In this document: positions 58,963 to 64,000 of the stretch, piece by piece
How positions within the stretch are numbered: the stretch's first letter is position 1
Layout of the letters: each line of letters opens with the position of its first letter
From: Legionella quateirensis
GTDB taxonomy: Bacteria; Pseudomonadota; Gammaproteobacteria; Legionellales; Legionellaceae
Assembly (NCBI RefSeq): GCF_001467955.1
Contig: NZ_LNYR01000012.1
Span: forward strand, 653,887 to 717,886
DNA: 64,000 nucleotides
Direction of reading: 5' to 3'
The notes under the pieces: model-generated
What the model saw: the letters and a program-made list of their open reading frames with translations, nothing else
What the model was told of the DNA's origin: nothing
The model's database searches: none
Program-made: the position numbers and the translations under genes

Positions 58963-59979
58963 ATGCGACGAATCATCTGGTTAGGTTATTCCCTACTTTT
59001 TCTGCTAACCTTCTCGAGCTATTCAGACACAGCCTTTACCCAACGCAAAGACGTACAGAATTTTATAAACAGCATGGTAAAGCAACATCATTTCAACAAA
59101 AAACAATTAACGGACGTCATGAATCAAGTGGTTCTTCAACCACAGATTATTGAATCGATGGATAAGCCTTATGAGAAGAAAAACTGGGATGTTTATAAAG
59201 CATTATTTCTAACACCTCAACGATTAAAAGGAGGTTTAGATTTTTGGGCTGCAAATCAAAAAGATCTCGACAAAGCACAAAAAAGATACGGGGTACCTCC
59301 TGAAATCATTATTGCAATTTTAGGTGTTGAAACACTTTATGGTGAACGTCAGGGAGATTATCGAGTTCTTGATGCGCTGGCAACTCTGGCATTCAACTAT
59401 CCTAAACGTTCTCCTTTCTTTACCAAAGAGCTAAAAGAATATTTGCTGCTTTGCCGTGAACACAAAGTACCGGCTACTTATCACAAAGGATCTTATGCAG
59501 GTGCAATTGGTAAACCACAATTTATGCCAAGCAGTTATCGATATTATGCAGTGGACTTTAATAATAAGGGACGCCGAGATTTGGTTACGGATAACGCCGA
59601 TGCCATTGGAAGCATTGCCAACTATCTTCATAAACATGGATGGAAATTAAATGGCGGAATCGCGCAACCAGCTAAAATTTCAGGATTGAAGTACAAAAAA
59701 ATACAAATGAATCCTAAAACAGCTAATTATAATTTTGCTCAACTGGAAGCTGCGGGAATCAAACCGGTTACCGCATCGTTATATCATCCAGGCCGTGCAG
59801 GTGTGATTGAACTTCTTACTGATGAAGGTAACGAATATTGGTTGGCTTACCCTAATTTTTTTGTAATCACCCGTTATAACTCCAGTCCTCAGTATGCAAT
59901 GGCAGTTTATCTGTTATCACAACAATTAAAACAGCAATGGGCGGTACAAAATACAAAAAAGCATAGGGCTTATGTATGA
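58963..59979 (+). CDS. mltB: Lytic murein transglycosylase B
   Basis: MltB (338 aa) cleaves peptidoglycan glycan strands to give 1,6-anhydro ends. It has an export signal (MRRIIWLGYSLLFLLTFSSYSD) without a clear lipobox, so it may be soluble in the periplasm. The catalytic glutamate lies in ILGVETLYGERQGDYRVLDA near residue 125, and the substrate groove in GAIGKPQFMPSSYRYYAVDF near 180. The start at 58963 has AGGA 6 nt upstream and gives a normal signal peptide; the frame is open 20 codons further up. It ends 76 bp before lspL. Confidence 0.92.
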   Translation: MRRIIWLGYSLLFLLTFSSYSDTAFTQRKDVQNFINSMVKQHHFNKKQLTDVMNQVVLQPQIIESMDKPYEKKNWDVYKALFLTPQRLKGGLDFWAANQKDLDKAQKRYGVPPEIIIAILGVETLYGERQGDYRVLDALATLAFNYPKRSPFFTKELKEYLLLCREHKVPATYHKGSYAGAIGKPQFMPSSYRYYAVDFNNKGRRDLVTDNADAIGSIANYLHKHGWKLNGGIAQPAKISGLKYKKIQMNPKTANYNFAQLEAAGIKPVTASLYHPGRAGVIELLTDEGNEYWLAYPNFFVITRYNSSPQYAMAVYLLSQQLKQQWAVQNTKKHRAYV

Positions 59980-60055
59980 TTCTAATTTGCATTATATAAG
60001 ATATACTGAAATCAAAAGCACCATTAACATCGATAACTAATATAGAGTTTAACTC

Positions 60056-61195
60056 ATGGATAAATGTTTCTTGTTTACTCAGCATCTTGATGATAATGGT
60101 TGCTTTTGTTTGAAACTCTCTTCGGAAGGAGTATTAAGTGCTCCACCAGCACAACGTAATTTTGCCGAAATTAAATCCTTACAAAATGAATGTACGACGC
60201 TAATAGTTGAAACAAGTGCCAGTGCAAGCATCCTGGATCTGGAGCTTCCTTGGCTTCCAGAACGTAAAGCGCGAGTAGCCATACCTTTTGCTCTTGAGGA
60301 AAAACTGGCTCAGCCAGTGGAAGAACTTCATTTTGCGTTTGATAAACTCAGATATCAAAACAACCAGTACATTATTACCGTAATAAGTAAAACAAGAATA
60401 CAATTCATCATGCACCTCCTGGATGAAAACACTATCGACTATGAAGGAATTACCCTTGATTGGTTCGCACTGTCTCCTCAGGAGTTAATCATTACGGAAT
60501 CTTCTCTGTTGGTTTATCATGATGATTTTAAAGGAGCACTCTCAGGAGAGCTTGCTCAGAATTATTTAAAAAAACATCCGCTGGATCAGGTTCTCTTATT
60601 TCAGGACAGTCAATTAAACACTGGAGCATCAATTACAAAGAGAAATGATTTTTCATACACCTGGATCGCTCAAAAATTATTAAACGCCAAACCATTAAAC
60701 CTGTGTCAAGGTGAAATGCAGCATGGGAATACTTCTGACTGGATAAAAAAAGGGTATCAACTCGCAGGTATACTCTGCTGTTTTTGGTTAGTCTCACTGT
60801 TATTAGTAAATGCCATATCCTTATACTCGTTGAATAAACAAAACAAAGAACTGGATGACCAGATTGCGACTATTTATCATGAGTTTTTTCCTGATGCCAA
60901 GCAGGTAATAAGTCCTAAATTTCGCATCAGCCAACTTCTGGGAGATAATAACTCAAACAGTCAGACGCGTTTTTGGTTTTTATTAAATCAATTTGCCAAA
61001 GCCATGAATGAAAATCATAACACGATAGAAGATTTGCGTTATCAAAATAAAACATTATCAGTTACCCTGGTCAGTGCTGATTTTGCCAATTTGGAACAAT
61101 TGGAAAATAAATTAAAAACGATGCAATTAAAAGTAAAACAAACCCAAGCATCAACTCGAGATCAACAAGTAGTTGCTACCCTGGAGCTCATGTGA
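60056..61195 (+). CDS. lspL: Type II secretion system protein L
   Basis: LspL (GspL, 379 aa) links the cytoplasmic ATPase GspE to the inner-membrane platform of the type II secretion system. Residues about 1-230 form the actin-like cytoplasmic domain (LELPWLPERKARVAIPFALEEKLAQ near 60). One membrane helix follows at about 240-262 (LAGILCCFWLVSLLLVNAISLY). The periplasmic part (about 263-379) is the ferredoxin-like domain, ending LEQLENKLKTMQLKVKQT. Its stop overlaps the lspM GTG start. In Legionella these two genes lie apart from the main lsp genes. Confidence 0.9.
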   Translation: MDKCFLFTQHLDDNGCFCLKLSSEGVLSAPPAQRNFAEIKSLQNECTTLIVETSASASILDLELPWLPERKARVAIPFALEEKLAQPVEELHFAFDKLRYQNNQYIITVISKTRIQFIMHLLDENTIDYEGITLDWFALSPQELIITESSLLVYHDDFKGALSGELAQNYLKKHPLDQVLLFQDSQLNTGASITKRNDFSYTWIAQKLLNAKPLNLCQGEMQHGNTSDWIKKGYQLAGILCCFWLVSLLLVNAISLYSLNKQNKELDDQIATIYHEFFPDAKQVISPKFRISQLLGDNNSNSQTRFWFLLNQFAKAMNENHNTIEDLRYQNKTLSVTLVSADFANLEQLENKLKTMQLKVKQTQASTRDQQVVATLELM

Positions 61196-61665
61196 AATCC
61201 TATTTGAATTCGCTTAATGAACGAGAAAAATGGATGGTAATAGCCGCTGTGTTAAGCCTGGTTATTTACTTTTACTATCAATTTCTTTATACCCCATTAA
61301 GCAATAGTGTGGCTTTAAAATCATCTCAACTCATTGAAAAAACTGAAACCTTGGCCTGGATGAACCAGGTACGGCAAAAAGCACATTCAGCTACCAAAAA
61401 ACAATCTGTTGATAACAGCCAATTACTCACTCTACTCGCTACACAATTGAAAAATAATGAAACTCTGAAATTTCCCTATCAATTGCAACAAACCGGTTCA
61501 GGAGACATCCAGCTCACCTTTGATACGGTCCCGTTTAAGCTGTTCATGCAATGGCTTGCTAAACTAAATGATAAATACACCATAACCATTAAACAATTTG
61601 ATGTGGAACATACCAATAGCCCTGGAGTTACCAAATTGATGATTATTATTACTGCAGCAGGCTAA
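61192..61665 (+). CDS. lspM: Type II secretion system protein M
   Basis: LspM (GspM, 157 aa) partners LspL in the inner-membrane platform. It begins with GTG at 61192, overlapping the lspL stop by 4 nt, so the two are translationally coupled. The protein has a short cytoplasmic start (NSLNEREKWM), one membrane helix (about 13-30, VIAAVLSLVIYFYYQFLY) and a periplasmic ferredoxin-like domain (about 75-157, with LFMQWLAKLNDKYTITIKQF). The identification depends on the partner gene and topology, since GspM sequences are poorly conserved. Confidence 0.88.
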   Translation: MKSYLNSLNEREKWMVIAAVLSLVIYFYYQFLYTPLSNSVALKSSQLIEKTETLAWMNQVRQKAHSATKKQSVDNSQLLTLLATQLKNNETLKFPYQLQQTGSGDIQLTFDTVPFKLFMQWLAKLNDKYTITIKQFDVEHTNSPGVTKLMIIITAAG

Positions 61666-61673
61666 TTACTGCC

Positions 61674-62207
61674 CTATTCATTCAAATTATTTTGGACATT
61701 ACCCCAGTTGGTTACGCCTGCACCCTGCTTAATTTCAGGAGGAAGCTCATCCAATGCTTTTTGAGCTGCTTCCTGACTATCATAAGTGCCATATAACCCC
61801 TTGTAATAGGCTTTACCATTACGCTGATATTTAATCTGAGCCATACGATCATTTTTAGGAGCTTTATATAATTTTTGAGCTACTTTTGATGCCTTTTCAT
61901 CATCAGCGACCTGAATTGTATATCCTTGGGGATTTTGACCGCTGACCCAGTTTCTATCTCTGTCCTTAAAAGATACTGGCGAATGATATTCACCTACATG
62001 ATAGGAATCTGGAACACTGACCCCGCTCTGGCTCGGTCCATTCTGATAACCATAATTGTACATTCGATAGTCGGCTTGCGGGTATAATTGAGCATCATTA
62101 TAAGTATAAGTCTGATAACTTGCTGTATTATATTCTTCATAAACCATACATGAGGATAAGTTACCGATACACACCCCCAAAAACAGGAATCTTATTTTAT
62201 AATTCAT
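61674..62207 (-). CDS. SPOR-domain lipoprotein
   Basis: The product (177 aa from the second of two adjacent ATGs, with AGGGGG 5 nt upstream) has a lipoprotein signal ending in LSSC near residue 20. A Tyr/Gln/Asn-rich linker follows (about 25-90). The C-terminal part (about 97-165, GYTIQVADDEKASKVAQKL through SQEAAQKALDEL) looks like a SPOR domain, which binds denuded glycan strands at division sites. A role in septal peptidoglycan or envelope integrity is inference. It is convergent with lspM, which ends 8 bp away, and divergent from dgt. Confidence 0.8.
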   Translation of the reverse strand: MNYKIRFLFLGVCIGNLSSCMVYEEYNTASYQTYTYNDAQLYPQADYRMYNYGYQNGPSQSGVSVPDSYHVGEYHSPVSFKDRDRNWVSGQNPQGYTIQVADDEKASKVAQKLYKAPKNDRMAQIKYQRNGKAYYKGLYGTYDSQEAAQKALDELPPEIKQGAGVTNWGNVQNNLNE

Positions 62208-62337
62208 CATAACCCCCTGATTTATATTTTTTACTTTTGTTCTTATTGCTTGTTATCTACCGATTTGAAGAAAACTTTAGAAATCCGGTTGTTTCCAGAC
62301 AGACTATGGCATAAAGTATCTTTTTTGTTTCTCTGTG

Positions 62338-63672
62338 ATGAATACTATGTGGACACATCGACGCTCTGGTCAAACCAATCAACGAGGTTCTCAGGATCAT
62401 CGAGATCCTTATGAACGAGATAGAACCAGAGTAATTCACTGTCCTGCTTTTAGAAGATTGCAACGAAAAACTCAGATTTTAGGAACAGATGAAGGTGACT
62501 TTCATCGTACTCGTTTGACTCATTCGCTGGAAGTTGATTCCATTGGCAGAAGCATAGTTCGTAATCTGATTACTAATCAAAATCATCCTATGTTTTTATC
62601 CAGCCTGTTACCCAATGATGATCTGATCAGTGTTATCTGCCTGCTCCACGATATAGGACACCCTCCTTTTGGACATGGTGGTGAAGTCGCTTTAAATTAC
62701 ATGATGCGTGAATATGGCGGGTTTGAAGGAAATGGCCAGACTCTAAGACTGCTCACCAAGGTTGAGAACAGCTACGGGGGATTCGGTCTTGATTTAACCC
62801 GTCGTGCATTATTGGGCATATTAAAATATCCCGTAAAACGATCCGATGTGGTTGCAAAAAAGCTACCCCCTATCCATGAGTCCATCCATAAAACCATAAA
62901 AATTAACGATTGGTTACCACCTAAAGCCTATTTTGATTGTGAGCAACCTGAAATCGATTGGCTCTTATCCCCATTTTCTGAAAGTGATAGAACATTATTT
63001 CAATCGTTATCCAAACAGCCGCAGGATACTCAATGTGGTAAATCAGCCTTCCATAGTTTCGATTGTTCCATAATGGATACTGCGGATGATATAGCTTATG
63101 GGGTTCATGATCTGGAGGATGCCATTCATTTACGACTCATCAATCCTTCTCATCTGGATACACCAGAATTCAGAGAGCTACTTAGCAATACCTCTCTGGC
63201 AAAACATCAGGATCGCTTAATCAATTCATTATTTTCAAATGAGCTTTGTTTAAGAAAACAAACCATTGGGGAAATGGTTAATTATTTTATTACCTCAACC
63301 CAAATAGTGACTATGAATGAACAATTTGAAAATAATGTATTAAAATACAATATCGCGCTAATCCCTGAAGCAGCCGCATTGTTAAAGTATTTAATGCAAT
63401 GTATTTTTCACAACGTAATTGATTCACAGGAAGCACGTACCTTTGAATACGGTGGACAAACCGTTGTGCTCCGATTGTTTGATGCCATCAGTTCCAATCC
63501 GGCCAGTCTGTTGGATAATAAGAATCGGGAATTATTTAAGCAAGCCGAAGATGAAACGCAAGCCTACCGCGTTGTTTGTGATTATCTGGCGAATATGACA
63601 GATGAATATGCTTACCGAATGCATGAACGGTTGTTTGGGTTTAATACCAGAACCATATTTGAACGGCTTTAG
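62338..63672 (+). CDS. dgt: dGTP triphosphohydrolase (dNTPase)
   Basis: The 444-residue HD-domain enzyme hydrolyses dNTPs to deoxynucleosides and triphosphate, influencing nucleotide pools and mutation or phage resistance. The HD residues are visible as RTRLTHSLEVDSIGRSIVRN near 60, the doublet CLLHDIGHPPFGHGGE near 103 and DTADDIAYGVHDLEDA near 245. The N-terminal YERDRTRVIHCPAFRRLQRKTQ is the family signature. The length is close to that of E. coli-type and other long dNTPases. The frame opens one codon earlier at a GTG; another ATG at 62347 is also possible. Confidence 0.93.
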   Translation: MNTMWTHRRSGQTNQRGSQDHRDPYERDRTRVIHCPAFRRLQRKTQILGTDEGDFHRTRLTHSLEVDSIGRSIVRNLITNQNHPMFLSSLLPNDDLISVICLLHDIGHPPFGHGGEVALNYMMREYGGFEGNGQTLRLLTKVENSYGGFGLDLTRRALLGILKYPVKRSDVVAKKLPPIHESIHKTIKINDWLPPKAYFDCEQPEIDWLLSPFSESDRTLFQSLSKQPQDTQCGKSAFHSFDCSIMDTADDIAYGVHDLEDAIHLRLINPSHLDTPEFRELLSNTSLAKHQDRLINSLFSNELCLRKQTIGEMVNYFITSTQIVTMNEQFENNVLKYNIALIPEAAALLKYLMQCIFHNVIDSQEARTFEYGGQTVVLRLFDAISSNPASLLDNKNRELFKQAEDETQAYRVVCDYLANMTDEYAYRMHERLFGFNTRTIFERL

Positions 63673-63848
63673 ATCTTTTGCCGATGATAAGCCGTTGAAC
63701 TAAACTAAAGTACCAACAAGCCCAGTGAACACTGCAATCAAATTAAGGAATTCGCCCTGATCCGTTTGAGCTGAGGATTGAGTAATCCTCTAATAAATGA
63801 TCACGCCGAAAATGTATTTATTTAAGTCTTCATGGTCCTATAAATACC

Positions 63849-63933
63849 CGTCTTTGCGAACAACGCGAAGCAATCCACATCGGAACCTAATTGGAACTGT
63901 GTTCTGGATTGCTTCACTACGTTCGCAAAGACG
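63849..63933. repeat. Inverted-repeat element after dgt
   Basis: CGTCTTTGCGAACAACGCGA plus AGCAATCCA on the left and TGGATTGCTTC plus a CGTTCGCAAAGACG end on the right are complementary except for a few bases, separated by about 28 bp. This pattern (CGTCATTGCGAGC...GCAATCC-type) is widespread as short palindromic repeats. It could terminate dgt. The rest of 63673-64000 shows no gene. Confidence 0.75.
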
Positions 63934-64000
63934 AACATTTACATTGAATAGTAGATAATTATCGTCTCATCATTTATAAAACCGGGAAGTATTTATTTAC

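Overview
The window is 64 kb of a compact, AT-rich gammaproteobacterial chromosome that I read as Legionella (Legionellales). The genus call rests on gene content and order: a complete leucine-catabolic cluster, a Com1/DsbA2-type thiol oxidoreductase, the stand-alone type II secretion pair lspL-lspM, two genes that look like Dot/Icm effectors (one with a PmrA-type operator and a glutamate-rich C-terminus), and the order tRNA(Pro-Arg-His-Leu)-tig-clpP-clpX-lon-hupB-tRNA(Val-Asp)-ppiD. I cannot name the species from sequence alone.

Layout. 1-4.2 kb (minus strand): the N-terminus of a sensor protein cut by the window edge, a FIST-domain protein, a GNAT acetyltransferase, pyrD and a methyltransferase. 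4.5-14.7 kb (plus): liuA, a thiolase, a small membrane protein, liuB, liuC, liuD, liuE and acetoacetyl-CoA synthetase, together a route from isovaleryl-CoA to acetyl-CoA. 14.8-17.5 kb: metNIQ methionine importer behind its own promoter and a leader of about 120 nt. 17.6-19.1 kb: candidate effector under a PmrA box. 19.6-23.9 kb (minus): glyQ-glyS-gmhB-rsmJ. 24-27.2 kb (minus): dsbA2-like gene and uvrD. 27.4-29.7 kb (plus): an alpha/beta hydrolase that has lost its nucleophile, dtd and mlaA. 30-32.3 kb (minus): gshA-gshB. 32.8-34.3 kb (plus): DMT exporter, small membrane protein, rhodanese. 34.6-39.4 kb: second candidate effector, a secreted PafA-like phosphatase, a tandem repeat array, udk and fabI. 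39.6-50 kb (minus): SDR, ppiD, two tRNAs, hupB, lon, clpX, clpP, tig and four tRNAs. 50.2-55 kb (plus): a tyrosine recombinase, an ABC-F ATPase, a nested repeat block and a secreted metallo-beta-lactamase-fold protein. 55-58.8 kb (minus): lepA-lepB-DUF4845-rnc. 58.9-63.7 kb: mltB, lspL-lspM, a SPOR lipoprotein (minus) and dgt.

The window is mostly housekeeping. The unusual content lies between the genes: several families of short inverted-repeat (MITE-like) elements, one of them a three-level nested insertion with a perfect 9-bp target duplication, a six-unit 99-bp array, a 57-bp remnant of gshB beside the intact gene, and an element whose end appears to supply a gene's stop codon. Among the genes, the likely effector pair, the nucleophile-less hydrolase and the uncharacterised membrane protein inside the leucine operon deserve most attention. 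I found no CRISPR array, no phage and no recognisable new defence system.
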